Program-made: the position numbers and the translations under genes
Shown here: positions 47,344 to 56,360 of the stretch, piece by piece
How the letters are laid out: every line of letters starts with the position of its first letter
Numbering within the stretch: the first letter of the stretch is position 1
NCBI GenBank assembly: GCA_963700185.1
Contig: CAVOWP010000011.1
Location: 1 to 64,000, forward strand
DNA length: 64,000 bases
DNA from: AP-15 sp963700185
GTDB lineage: Bacteria; Pseudomonadota; Alphaproteobacteria; ATCC43930; CGMCC-115725
Direction of reading: 5' to 3'
Notes under the pieces: model-generated
Told to the model about the DNA's origin: nothing
Seen by the model: only the letters and a program-made list of their open reading frames with translations
The model's database searches: none

Positions 47344-47827
47344 TTAGAGTGGGACAGGGTCTAATGAGACTTCGCCCGAGTGTCTAGATTGCGGACTGTT
47401 CTGTGCGAGAGGATTCGTCCACCTGAGCCCGGAAAACCGCGAGAAATCGCGATCAGTTGTGCAGACGGTGGCTCCATGTTCGAGCGCGATCGCGGCGAGG
47501 ACTGCGTCCATGACAAGCGGGCCGGCAGCCTGTCCCTCGCGCACAAGACCACAGGATTTCCCAGTGCCGTTCGCCCGGATCGAGAATCCCTGCGGCTGGC
47601 TGGCCGAGCCAGGAGGAAATCGCAGCTTCGGCTTCGGACGTGGAAAGCGGCCGTTCGAACACGCGGGGATTTGTTGCAATCCTGAGAAAGGCCCACAGTG
47701 TGAGCCAAGCGAAGCGAACGAGATCAGGCCCCGAGAGCACGGCTTCGAGCCAGGCTCGGCTTGCCTCGTGCTGCTCCGCCCTCGGATGATAGGCGTAGAG
47801 CAGCAGGTTCGCGTCGACGAGCATCAT
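47344..47827 (-). pseudogene. vapC: VapC-type PIN-domain toxin, one frameshift
   Basis: PIN ribonuclease toxin. MLVDANLLLYAYHPRAEQHEASRAWLEAVLSGPDLVRFAWLTLWAFLRIATNPRVFERPLS carries the first Asp. After one extra T near 47548 it continues as REGQAAGPLVMDAVLAAIALEHGATVCTTDRDFSRFSGLRWTNPL with the other acidic residues. The ATG overlaps the antitoxin stop. If the shift is real the toxin is dead while the antitoxin is intact; if it is an error the pair is functional. Confidence 0.8.
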
Positions 47828-48072
47828 CGGTGAAGCGCGCTCTCGAGATGCTCGATGAGCTCCGCGATATTGTCCAGAGAAAGCCCCGGTTTGAGATTAC
47901 CCAGATCGCGGGCCGTTACCCTGAAGGCCCGCCGCTGGGCGGTGGCGCGCCGACTTTCCAGCCCCCGGCGCAGTGTCTCGTTGACGATCTCGCGGAAGGG
48001 CCGGCCAGCGCGTTGCGATTCCGTCTTGAGCTTGGCCGCCACGTCGTCATCGAGGGTCAACGTCGTTCGCAT
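47824..48072 (-). CDS. vapB: Ribbon-helix-helix antitoxin (VapB-like)
   Basis: 82 residues. MRTTLTLDDDVAAKLKTESQRAGRPFREIVNETLRRGLE is the RHH DNA-binding domain. The C-terminal SLDNIAELIEHLESALHR would wrap the toxin. It overlaps vapC by four bases (ATGA) and probably autorepresses the pair. Confidence 0.85.
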   Translation of the reverse strand: MRTTLTLDDDVAAKLKTESQRAGRPFREIVNETLRRGLESRRATAQRRAFRVTARDLGNLKPGLSLDNIAELIEHLESALHR

Positions 48073-48195
48073 GCGCTGATGCTACGATCGAGACATCATG
48101 ATGTCAAAACACCCGCGCCACAGATGCCTAGGCCAAACCGTGGGGCGGGTTGAGCACACAGCGCACCCGCCATTCGTTTCGTGGCCGGCACTCAC

Positions 48196-48576
48196 TTAGC
48201 CCCAGCGGTTGGCATTCTTCGGGAAACCGGGACGCTGCACTCGTACGACGCAGAAGCGTTGGCCGGTCGGCGCCTGCATCACCACCCAACGCTCCAGTCG
48301 ATCGACCACCTTGGCGCCCAGCTGCTCCAGGCGTCCCACTTCGGCAGGGATATCGTCGGTTTCGATGTCTATGTGGACGCGACTCTCGTGGTCCACGCGT
48401 TGGATCTCCACGATGGGCTCGTCGGGCGGGGTCTCCAGCATGCGATAATTGCCGCGGCTGCTTGGATGGTCGGGGTCTAGGGGCCGACCCAGCGCTTCGC
48501 TCCAGAAGCGGACGGCTTGGTCCACATCGGAGGTCTTACAGTCGATCAGCACGACACATAGGCGGGAATGGTGCAT
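48196..48576 (-). CDS. VOC/glyoxalase-like domain protein
   Basis: 126 residues in two beta-alpha-beta-beta-beta modules: CVVLIDCKTSDVDQAVRFWSEALGRPLDPDHPSSRGNYRMLETPPDEPIVEIQRVDHESRVHIDIETDDIPAEVGRLEQLGAKVV. The His and Glu positions (HIDIE and late) could bind metal. Similar proteins are called glyoxalase or dioxygenase superfamily without known substrate. GAGGG eight bases before ATG at 48576 favours that start over ATG at 48591. Confidence 0.78.
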   Translation of the reverse strand: MHHSRLCVVLIDCKTSDVDQAVRFWSEALGRPLDPDHPSSRGNYRMLETPPDEPIVEIQRVDHESRVHIDIETDDIPAEVGRLEQLGAKVVDRLERWVVMQAPTGQRFCVVRVQRPGFPKNANRWG

Positions 48577-48618
48577 CTCAGTGGCCCTCATGCGAACCCG
48601 TTTAAATTCATAATCAGC

Positions 48619-48695
48619 CAGCGTAGGGCGGGTGAAGCGCCAGCGTAACCCGCCGTCGTTCCCTCGCGGCACGGCGGGTTGCACCCGCCCTACTA
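48619..48695. repeat. Palindromic repeat (GTAGGGCGGGT family)
   Basis: GCGTAGGGCGGGTGAAGC...GTAACCCGCC on the left and GGCGGGTTGCACCCGCCCTAC on the right are inverted partners. A half copy lies at 54546-54575 and a degenerate fragment near 48140. It sits upstream of the VOC gene. Confidence 0.75.
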
Positions 48696-48922
48696 CTGTT
48701 ACTCGATTTCTCGCTGCGATCCTTGCCGCGGATGTCGCAGGATGCTCGAGGCCGAAGGTAAAGGAGCGCAGCCCGTCGGCGCGGTGAAGGGAGCACGCGG
48801 AGAAACGCGGGCTCCGATCGGTCACGGACACAAAAAGTTAATTCAACGGTAACGGTGGTGTAGGCGTGGAACGCCAGGGTGGCCTCCCGACTCCGCTATT
48901 TCATTGGAAAGGGAGGGAAGGC

Positions 48923-49984
48923 ATGAGACGGTCAATCTGGAGCGCGCTTGCGCTCGCGACGCCAATAGGGTTGATCTCCGGTTTCGCCTTCGGAGCGGAC
49001 CCGACTGCGACGCCGCCGTACACCCTGAGCACCTTCGCAACGGCTCCTCGGGGTCTCAGCGCACCCGATTCGATCGCCGTGCTGGGTGATGACGTCTTCA
49101 TAGGATATGGCGACGGCCACGCGGCCGACGGATCGGACGGTTTGAAAAGCCAGATCGTCCAATACGACATGTCGGGGAACATCCAGCACATCTATCAGGT
49201 GCTCGGCCATAACGACGGCTTGAAGGTCGACCCCTCCACCAATCTACTGTGGGCGTTGCAGAACGAAGACGCAAATCCGCGGCTCGTAATCATCGATCCC
49301 AAGACCCAGCAGCAGCGAAACTTCGTCTTTGAGAGCCCGACCCCGCATGGCGGCGGTTATGACGACATCGTATTCCGGGATTGCCAAGTCTTCATCAGCG
49401 CCTCGAACCCGGCCAAAGATCCCAATACCGGACCCGCCATCGTCAAGGCGCGGCTCGGCAACGGCACCGTGAAGGTCACATCCGTGCTGGCCGGAAACGC
49501 GACCGCGATCGACATACCGACAGACGCGACCGTCCAACTCAATCTGCAAGACCCGGACTCGATGACGCTCGACCTCACCGGCGACATCGTGCTCGACAGT
49601 CAGGCCGACCAGGAGCTGATCGTCGTCTCGGATCCCGGCGGACCGAACCAGCAGGCGTATCATTTGCCGCTCTCATTGGAAGGGAAGCCGGTCCAGGCGG
49701 ATGATACCGCCTTTGCGACCTCGACCCAGGGCTTCATCCTCTTCGCGGACAAAGTCCTCAACACCGTGTTCAAGCTGAGCAAAGAAGTCTTCGCGCCGAA
49801 CGCCGTCTACACCGCCGCGAATGGCGGTCCGTTTGTCGGTACGCTCGATATGAATACGGGGGTCGTCACGCCGATTGTGACAGGTCTGGGCAACCCCGGC
49901 GGGATGGTGTTTGTCGATACCTCGCCTTCCGCCGGGGAGCAGGATCAAAATCACAACCGGAACCAGTGCAATAACGACCAATGA
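48923..49984 (+). CDS. Secreted beta-propeller-like (SMP-30/NHL-type) protein
   Basis: 353 residues. The signal peptide is RRSIWSALALATPIGLISGFAFGA. Repeated beta-strand units include GLSAPDSIAVLGDDVFIGYGDG, QIVQYDMSGNIQHIYQVLGHNDGLKVDPSTNLLWALQNEDANPRLVIIDPKT, GGYDDIVFRDCQVFISASNP, QDPDSMTLDLTGDIVLDSQADQELIVV and GTLDMNTGVVTPIVTGLGNPGGMVFVDTS, consistent with a propeller binding a small ligand or metal. The C-terminus is Asn/Gln-rich. GGGAGGGAAGG precedes the ATG at 48923. Function unknown. Confidence 0.75.
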   Translation: MRRSIWSALALATPIGLISGFAFGADPTATPPYTLSTFATAPRGLSAPDSIAVLGDDVFIGYGDGHAADGSDGLKSQIVQYDMSGNIQHIYQVLGHNDGLKVDPSTNLLWALQNEDANPRLVIIDPKTQQQRNFVFESPTPHGGGYDDIVFRDCQVFISASNPAKDPNTGPAIVKARLGNGTVKVTSVLAGNATAIDIPTDATVQLNLQDPDSMTLDLTGDIVLDSQADQELIVVSDPGGPNQQAYHLPLSLEGKPVQADDTAFATSTQGFILFADKVLNTVFKLSKEVFAPNAVYTAANGGPFVGTLDMNTGVVTPIVTGLGNPGGMVFVDTSPSAGEQDQNHNRNQCNNDQ

Positions 49985-50004
49985 CCGAGGCGTCGGAAAA
50001 CGCG

Positions 50005-50124
50005 CGCGCCCTTGCCGAGGATCACGAGCGGGCGCTGACCCGAGGCCAGCAATTCGATGGCGCGCGCGATGGATTCCGGCGCCGGCGGGCCGCAGCGGCG
50101 CCGGATCGATGACCTTCACCAGCC
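50005..50124 (-). pseudogene. Degenerate duplicate of an internal oxc segment
   Basis: CCCTTGCCGAGGATCACGAG, then CAGCAATTCGATGGCGCGCGCGA and GGCGCCGGATCGATGACCTTCACCAGC match bases 46660-46770 of oxc with few differences, same strand. It covers only the region coding for the central VVDPAPPQPP...LGKG part. It lies just upstream of the duplicated vapC fragment, reproducing the oxc-vapC order with the intervening ~600 bases missing. Confidence 0.75.
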
Positions 50125-50177
50125 ATGGTGAAGCGAAATTGCGGGGGCGATCCTAATGCGGTCGTTCGCGCGTTCGA

Positions 50178-50340
50178 TCAAGGGTTTTCGGCGAGAGGGT
50201 TCGTCCACCTGAGCCCGGAAAACCGCAAGAAGTCGCGATCCGTTGTGCAGACGGTGGCCCCATGTTCGAGCGCGATCGCGGCGAGGACTGCGTCCATGAC
50301 AACCGGGCCGGCAGCCTGTCCGTCGCAAAGCGTCACGCGC
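50178..50340 (-). pseudogene. Degenerate duplicate of the vapC 3' end
   Basis: The minus-strand frame reads DGQAAGPVVMDAVLAAIALEHGATVCTTDRDFLRFSGLRWTNPLAENP. This is almost the same as the C-terminus of the vapC at 47344, and the DNA is near-identical over about 130 bases. The upstream part of the toxin is absent, so no function is expected. Confidence 0.8.
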
Positions 50341-50709
50341 GCGAGCCAAGAAGGGATCAGGACCAAGGGATTGATATTTCTCGATTACGTCTTCGAAAAA
50401 CAGAAGATAACAGGTGGATCGGTAACCATTTCCGGCATCGGTGGCGGTCTAGCAGAAGGCACGCAAAGCGTGGGATTAGCCATATAAGTTCATGGTTCGT
50501 TCTGGTCAAGGCCGCCGTCGCACCGCGGTCAATTCTCGTAACGAAGCGCCCTGAAGCGGCCTTTCCCGGACGGCATTCAGCCGGAATTGCCGTTTTCGGC
50601 CAGACCGGTCATTTAGCCCGCACGCCGCATGCTCAATTCGATTCCTGAAGGCGTTAGCTTAAATGTCCTGCTATTGGAACGGCAGCCACCCCTTTTCACA
50701 GGAGTCTAC
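50341..50709. other. Intergenic stretch without recognised gene
   Basis: Between the vapC remnant and the hydrolase start. A plus-strand frame reading LDYVFEKQKITGGSVTISGIGGGLAEGTQSVGLAI ends at 50487 but has no family or plausible start of its own. The remaining bases show no clear gene; the hydrolase promoter must lie here. Confidence 0.5.
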
Positions 50710-51534
50710 ATGCCCACAATCACCACCAAGGACGGCACCGAGATCTTCTACAAGGACTGGGGTTCAGGCCAGTCGATCGTGTTCAGCCATGGCTGGCCGC
50801 TGTCGGGCGATGATTGGGACGCGCAGCTGCTGTTCTTCCTGCATCACGGCTATCGCGTTATCGCCCATGACCGCCGTGGCCATGGTCGCTCGACCCAGAC
50901 CGCCGACGGCCACGATATGGACCATTATGCCGACGACCTGGCGGCTCTGACGGCGCATCTCGACCTGAAAAATGCGATCCATGTCGGCCATTCCACCGGC
51001 GGCGGCGAGGTCACGCACTATCTGGGCCGGCATGGCGAAAGCCGGGTAGCCAAGGCAGCGCTGATCAGCGCGGTGCCGCCGCTGATGGTGAAGACGGCGG
51101 CCAATCCGCAGGGCCTTCCCAAGGAAGTGTTTGATGGCTTTCAGGCGCAACTCGCCGCCAATCGCTCGCAATTCTATCGCGACGTGGCGGCCGGGCCTTT
51201 CTACGGCTACAACCGCCCGGGCGCGAAAGCCTCGGAAGCCGTCATCCAGAATTGGTGGCGCCAGGGCATGATGGGCGGTGCCAAGGCGCATTACGACGGC
51301 ATTGTGGCCTTTTCCCAAACCGATTTCACGGAAGACCTCAAGAAGATCATCGTCCCAGTGTTGGTCATGCATGGAGAAGACGACCAGATCGTGCCCTATG
51401 CCGCCGCCGGGCCGCTGTCCGCCAAGCTGCTGAAGAACGGAACCCTGAAAAACTATAAGGGCTTCCCGCACGGCATGCCCACTACGGAAGCGGAAACGAT
51501 CAATTCCGATCTGTTGGAGTTCATCAAAAGCTAG
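50710..51534 (+). CDS. Alpha/beta hydrolase, non-heme chloroperoxidase/arylesterase type
   Basis: 274 residues. MPTITTKDGTEIFYKDWGSGQSIVFSHGWPLSGDDWDAQ holds the oxyanion HGW, DRRGHGRS follows, and the nucleophile elbow is GHSTGGGEVTHYLGRHG (Ser near residue 97). HGEDDQIVPYAAAG gives the acidic residue and the late His lies in FPHGMPTTEAE. The sequence is close to the cofactor-free haloperoxidase/esterase group, which perhydrolyses short acids. ATG at 50710 starts the family N-terminus. Intact and monocistronic. Confidence 0.9.
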   Translation: MPTITTKDGTEIFYKDWGSGQSIVFSHGWPLSGDDWDAQLLFFLHHGYRVIAHDRRGHGRSTQTADGHDMDHYADDLAALTAHLDLKNAIHVGHSTGGGEVTHYLGRHGESRVAKAALISAVPPLMVKTAANPQGLPKEVFDGFQAQLAANRSQFYRDVAAGPFYGYNRPGAKASEAVIQNWWRQGMMGGAKAHYDGIVAFSQTDFTEDLKKIIVPVLVMHGEDDQIVPYAAAGPLSAKLLKNGTLKNYKGFPHGMPTTEAETINSDLLEFIKS

Positions 51535-51672
51535 CCACCGCCCGAAATCCCAGAGCAGTCTGGGGTCTCATGCTGGCGAGAAATTATTGGTCATGGGTAG
51601 TGAATGTCCGCGCGTGACGTCACCCGCCATTAGCCCGGAGGGCCCGGGATCCATTGGACGGAGGACCGAGCC

Positions 51673-52308
51673 ATGCCGCTGACGACGGACGAAAAACTCT
51701 CGGCTTTGCGCCGGGAGGTCATTGAAACGTTTGACAAGGCTAATGGCGGTGTACATCCCGGGTTCAGACCGGCGCACGCCAAGGGCATCCTGCTGACGGG
51801 CACCTTTACGCCGTTCTGGGAGGCCGCGTCGCTGACGCGGGCGCCCCATCTGCAGCGGAATTCCACGCCGGTGACGGTCCGCTTCTCGGACCAACGCAGA
51901 TGGCATCAGCCGCTATGGGCGCTATCGGATGCTGCCGCTAGCAGGCAACGAATATCTCGGCGAGGCCGAAGCACTGCCGCGCGCCGCCCAAACTTCCTCT
52001 TCGACGAGATCAAAGAGCGAGTTGCAAAGGAACCCGTTAGGTTTCGCGTAGCCGTGCAGTTGGCCGATGATGCTGAGATCGTTGACGATGCCACCGTCCG
52101 CTGGCCCGAGGACCGTCCTCAACTCGCGTTCGGCGAACTCAGCTTGCGGGAAATCGCGCCGAACAACGCCGGCGAGCAGCAACAGATCATCTTTGATCCG
52201 ATCCCGCGGGTGGACGGCATCGAAGCCTCGGCCGATCCTCTCTTCGAGCCGCGAGCCAATATCTATCTGATGAGCGGAAGGCGGCGCAGAGCAGCCGGAC
52301 AGCACTAA
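51673..52308 (+). pseudogene. Catalase-family (SrpA-like) protein with internal deletion and frameshift
   Basis: The N-terminus LRREVIETFDKANGGVHPGFRPAHAKGILLTGTFTPFWEAASLTRAPHLQRNSTPVTVRFSD is typical of small catalase-related heme peroxidases. Immediately after RFSD the sequence jumps, in another frame, to TNADGISRYGRYRMLPLAGNEYLGEAEALPRAA. It then changes frame again to NFLFDEIKERVAKEPVRFRVAVQLADDAEIVDDATVRWPEDRPQLAFGELSLREI. In relatives about 120-130 residues lie between the first two segments, so a central block has been deleted at about base 51892. The missing part includes much of the heme pocket, so activity is not expected. Confidence 0.75.
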
Positions 52309-52467
52309 ACGCTGTCGCCTGATCCCTCCTTCGTGATTTCGAGTTGGGACCGGCCGGCGCGGCCGACCCACCCTCGAGGAAACCGTGCGTGGGCCGCCGG
52401 GGAAGCGTTCAATAATGCTCTGTCGTCACGAATCGCCTTGTTTCTTGTTAGCGGCGTCTGAATCGGA

Positions 52468-53112
52468 CTACGCGTTTTTGGCAGGATCGGGATGCAGCTG
52501 CATAAATGCCGCTGTCGCCTTGGCGGCCCGCCGCTCGGCTTCGGCGGGCTCGGGCCTCGCGGCAACCCCGAGCAGCAAGCCCACCATCAGGCCCTCCCAG
52601 AGCAGTCCCAAATATTGCATCGCCATCTCCGCTGGGTCTCCCGGGCCCAGGAGCCCGGTCGATTGGGCACTCGCCAATAGTCCGGTAAGCGCGCGTCGCA
52701 TCGCATCGCGGCCGGCGGAATCGAGAGCTTGGGCAATCTCGGGCGAGCGTGTCGCCTCGGCGATCGCCAAGCGAAACGTCGCAATGACCGATGGGTGGGA
52801 GATCTCGCGCACCAGGTTCGTCGCAAAGGCGGTAAGCGTTGAGGCAAGCATTTCCTGGCTGCGTGGGGTGGGCAGGTCCGGGGGTAGTCGCATTCGATCG
52901 GCTCGGCTCTTGATGCAGGCGACGAGCACCACCTGCTTGCTGGGGAAGTTCGCATAGAGGTCACGTTTCGAGACTTTGGCGCGCGTCGCGATATCGAGGG
53001 TGCTGGTACCGACATAACCCTCTTCCGTGAAAGCCTGGAACGCGGCGCCAAGGATGCGCTCGTGCATAGGGTTCTCGGGCGCGGCCGGAACGGGGCTGAT
53101 GGACTTCTTCAT
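52468..53112 (-). CDS. TetR-family transcriptional regulator
   Basis: 214 residues. HERILGAAFQAFTEEGYVGTSTLDIATRAKVSKRDLYANFPSKQVVLVACI is the helix-turn-helix domain. The C-terminal ligand domain includes LASTLTAFATNLVREISHPSVIATFRLAIAEATRSPEIAQAL and GDPAEMAMQYLGLLWEGLMVGLLLGVA. It is divergent from the MFS transporter across 91 bases holding four GGTACC-type half sites, so it probably represses both genes. ATG at 53112 gives the family start; the frame is open upstream but crosses the operator. Confidence 0.88.
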   Translation of the reverse strand: MKKSISPVPAAPENPMHERILGAAFQAFTEEGYVGTSTLDIATRAKVSKRDLYANFPSKQVVLVACIKSRADRMRLPPDLPTPRSQEMLASTLTAFATNLVREISHPSVIATFRLAIAEATRSPEIAQALDSAGRDAMRRALTGLLASAQSTGLLGPGDPAEMAMQYLGLLWEGLMVGLLLGVAARPEPAEAERRAAKATAAFMQLHPDPAKNA

Positions 53113-53136
53113 GTCGCCAAAAGATTCATCTTGCTT

Positions 53137-53178
53137 GGTACCAATCCGTACCATAAATAATAGGTACCAGCAGGTACC
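53137..53178. promoter_or_regulatory. Putative TetR operator
   Basis: GGTACC at 53137, GTACC at 53148, GGTACC at 53163 and GGTACC at 53173 lie in the divergent region. GGTACC is itself a palindrome, so each can be a half or a full dyad; spacings of 10-11 bases put three of them on one DNA face. Confidence 0.55.
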
Positions 53179-53203
53179 CGCCAGACTCTGCACCGAGGCC
53201 CCC

Positions 53204-54535
53204 ATGAGTGTCCAGACTTCTCGGTCCGTTCGCCTCGGCCGCCTCACTAAAACCGATCGCACCGAGACGCAGAAGGAAGCTTGGCTCATCGTCGCTCTGC
53301 TGTTCCTGTTCATGGTGATCAATTTCGCCGACAAAGCCGTGATCGGGATCGCCGCCGTGCCGATGATGCAGGAACTGCGGCTCAGTCCGAGCCAGTTCGG
53401 GCTGATCGGCTCGAGCTTCTACCTGCTGTTTTCGGTCTCTGCGGTCGTCACCGGCTTCGTCGCCAATCGCGTGCAGACGCGCTGGGTGTTGCTGGTCATG
53501 GGGCTGGTCTGGGCATTGACCCAGTTTCCGATGCTCGCGAATGTCGGGTTCGCGACCGTCGTCGCCTGCCGGGTCGCCCTCGGCGCCGGCGAGGGACCGG
53601 CTGCTCCGGTGGCGCTGCATTCGGCCTACAAATGGTTTCCCAATGAGCTGCGCACATTGCCGACCGCGATCGTCGTGCAAGGCGGCGCCGTCGGCATCAT
53701 GGTGGCATTGCCGCTGCTCAACTGGGTCATCGTCAATTATTCCTGGCACTGGGCGTTCGGTGTGCTCGGCATCGCCGGCCTCGCCTGGACGGCGGCATGG
53801 CTGGCGCTCGGCCGCGAGGGCTCGCTCGCTTCTGCCGCAGCGACGGATGCGGTGCCGACGCGCGAACGGGTCGCCTACCGGCAATTGCTGTCGAGCCCGA
53901 CCATCGTGGCGTGCTGGTGCGCGAGTTTCGGGGCCCAGTGGGGGCTGTCGCAAGCCCTGTCCTGGCAAGGGGCATTTCTGATCAAAGGGCTCGGCTTTGC
54001 GCAGGGTTCGATCGGCCTTTTAGGCGCGCTTCCAGCGGGGTCGACCGTGGTGGTGGTGATCGCCGCCGGCTGGTATTCGCAGCGGCTGCTCGCCCGAGGG
54101 GTATCGAGCCGGGTCGCGCGGGGGATCTTCGGCGGCGCCTGCGTCACGCTCGGCGGCGCGGCGCTGGCGATCGTGCCGTACCTGCCCGGCATTCCGGTCA
54201 AGATCGCCTTGACGACGATCGGAGTGGCGCTGCCTACGGTCATCTACGTGATCAGCAATGCCGTCGTCAGCGAAATCACCCCGGTCGCTCAGCGCGGGGC
54301 GATGCTCGCCATCGGCACCGCTGTCAGCACCTCGGCCGGGCTCCTGGCGCCCTATGTGATGGGCAGCGTCATCGAGAGAGCGGCGACACCGCTCGACGGC
54401 TTCAATACGGGCTTCACGATCTGCGGCGTCATCATGCTGGTCGGTGGCGCCATCGGGATGGCGCTGATACGCCCCAGGCGCGAGGCGACGCGCTGGGCGA
54501 GCGAAATACCAGAAGCGGCACTCGGGTCTGCTTGA
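53204..54535 (+). CDS. MFS transporter
   Basis: 443 residues, 12 predicted spans. EAWLIVALLFLFMVINFADKAVIGIAAVPMM is span 1 with an acidic residue, and LSPSQFGLIGSSFYLLFSVSAVVTGFVANRVQTRWVLLVMGLVWAL contains spans 2-3 and the loop 2-3 basic motif. ACRVALGAGEGPAAPVALHSAYKWFPNELR is the typical anion:cation symporter-like segment. A long central loop (residues ~205-225) is followed by six more spans. The ACS-type family imports organic acids, but the substrate is unknown. ATG at 53204; regulated with the TetR gene. Confidence 0.88.
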   Translation: MSVQTSRSVRLGRLTKTDRTETQKEAWLIVALLFLFMVINFADKAVIGIAAVPMMQELRLSPSQFGLIGSSFYLLFSVSAVVTGFVANRVQTRWVLLVMGLVWALTQFPMLANVGFATVVACRVALGAGEGPAAPVALHSAYKWFPNELRTLPTAIVVQGGAVGIMVALPLLNWVIVNYSWHWAFGVLGIAGLAWTAAWLALGREGSLASAAATDAVPTRERVAYRQLLSSPTIVACWCASFGAQWGLSQALSWQGAFLIKGLGFAQGSIGLLGALPAGSTVVVVIAAGWYSQRLLARGVSSRVARGIFGGACVTLGGAALAIVPYLPGIPVKIALTTIGVALPTVIYVISNAVVSEITPVAQRGAMLAIGTAVSTSAGLLAPYVMGSVIERAATPLDGFNTGFTICGVIMLVGGAIGMALIRPRREATRWASEIPEAALGSA

Positions 54536-54545
54536 TTCCGTGCCT

Positions 54546-54575
54546 GCACGGCGGGTTACACCCGCCCTACGCTCG
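54546..54575. repeat. Half copy of the GTAGGGCGGGT palindrome
   Basis: GCACGGCGGGTTACACCCGCCCTACG matches the right arm of the element at 48619-48695. It lies just after the MFS stop and may form the transcript end hairpin. Confidence 0.65.
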
Positions 54576-54618
54576 ACCTTTCTCTCGGTCTGGAGCAAGT
54601 TCCCACGATGCGTGCGCC

Positions 54619-56011
54619 TTATCGGGCCGGCACATTCGAGAAGAGCTGGCCGAGGCCCTCCGCCATCGTCGGGTGCGCGATAACGGCGTCGCGCAGCCTC
54701 GGATACGGCAAGTCTGCCAGCATCGCCGTGTGCACCACCGTCATGACCTCACCGGCCTCGGCGCCGATCATCGTGAAGCCGAGAATGCGGTCGTCGCTCC
54801 CAACCAGAGCCTTCATGAAGCCCTCTGTTTCGCCCGTCGTCTGGCTCCGCAGCACAGCGCTCATCGGTAGCCTCGCGACGCGCGCGGTGACGCCTTGGCG
54901 ATGCGCTTCGCTCTCACTCAGTCCGACGCGGGCGAGTGGAGGGTCGGTGAACATGCAGTAGGGAACCAGCCGATCGCGCGTGCTGCGCTTCCCTCCGGCG
55001 AGATTGTCCCGGATGATCCGAAAGTCGTCGTGGGATACGTGCGTGAACTGCGGGCTGCCGGCGCATTCGCCCATCGCCCAGACACCGGGCGCGGTCGTCT
55101 CCAGCCGCTCATTGACGCGAATGTAGCCACGACCGTCCAACTCGACGCCGGCCTTCTCGAGCCCGATCCCGGCGGTGTTCGGAATGCGCCCCGCCGCGAC
55201 CAGGATGTCGCTGCCTTCGATCTTTTGCTCGCCGGAGGTCGTACGCACGGTGAGGCTGACCTCCCCTCCGGATCGGCCGTTCACATTGAGGGTCTCGGCC
55301 GCCAGTAGGATTTGAATACCTTCGTCACTGAGAAGTCGCTGCATCTTCCTCAGCGACGTCGGGATCCTCGCGGGTCATGAGCTGAGGCCCGGACTCTATG
55401 ACCGTCACGCGGCTACCGAAGCGACGATAAGCCTGGGCCATTTCGAGACCGACATAGCCGCCGCCGAGGACCACCAGATGCGACGGCAAGTAGTCGAGCT
55501 CCAGAGCTTCGATGTGGGTCAGCGGCCGGGCGGCCTCGAGCCCAGGCACGTTCGGGATCGCCGCGTGCGTTCCGAGGTTGAGGAAAACCTGGTCGCCCGC
55601 CAGCACGCGCGTGCCGCCGTCATTCAGCTGCACTTCGAGCGTTTTCGGCGCCACAAAACGCCCAGCGCCCATGATCAATTCGGCGCCGGTCGTCTTGTAG
55701 TTGTTCAAATGGAAGGCGATCTCGCGCTCGACCATGTCGCGCTTGCGCTGGCGAACCTTTGCCATGTCGGTCGTGACGGGACCGGTGATCGTAGTGCCGA
55801 ACTGCGCGGCGTGCTGCGCCAGATGCGCGACCCTGGCGCTCCAAATCTCGTTCTTGCTGGGCAGGCAGGCGATGTTGGGACAGGAGCCCCCGATCCACCG
55901 GCGCTCCACGACGGCAGTCCGCCGCCCCGATCCCGCCATGTGCCAAGCCAGTAGCTTGCCGGCCTCTCCACTGCCAAGGATCAGGACTTCAAACCGTTCT
56001 GGTTGCGACAT
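54619..56011 (-). pseudogene. MerA-like FAD/NAD(P) disulfide oxidoreductase, one frameshift
   Basis: Pyridine nucleotide-disulfide oxidoreductase of about 460 residues. FEVLILGSGEAGKLLAWHMAGSGRRTAVVERRWIGGSCPNIACLPSK is the FAD fold with the CxxxxC redox pair. HLVVLGGGYVGLEMAQAYRRFGSRVTVIESGPQLM is the NAD(P) domain. After one base shift near 55345, MQRLLSDEGIQILLAAETLNV, ILVAAGRIPNTAGIGLEKAGVEL, VWAMGECAGSPQFTHVSHDDFRII and the dimerisation domain to IAHPTMAEGLGQLF continue. It lacks the mercury-binding Cys pair at the C-terminus, so it is not a mercuric reductase. The single shift may be an error. Confidence 0.82.
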
Positions 56012-56360
56012 GAGCGTCCTTCTTGTCCGACTTCTCGCGGTCAAAAGATTGACCGAAAGCAGTTGAGCTCTGTCTCTTTATCTGAGATTTGTGTACTGAG
56101 GTTTCGAAAACTTCGAAGCCAACGACGCCGATCACTAAGAGTTCCCACCCAAAACTGGATTCTCGAGGCGCCGCCTCCGGGCCGGTCGGTTATCTTCAGC
56201 TGTCAAGGGCGCCAGGCGCATTACGAGACGATCGGGCGCGTCCTCTTCGGCCTCGCGCCGGATACGGCGATGTTCGCGTTTTAGCGCCGCCACGAGATCT
56301 TGCGATGATCGCACAGGTTTTCTACACTCTCACCAGCCGCTCAAAAAGGAGAGTCTAGGC
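56012..56360. other. Intergenic stretch without recognised gene
   Basis: 349 bases between two divergent genes. Several short frames exist (for example one ending DTAMFAF at 56284), but none matches a known family or has a ribosome-binding site. Lower G+C stretches near 56080-56110 and 56290-56330 are plausible promoters. No strong inverted repeat is seen. Confidence 0.5.
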
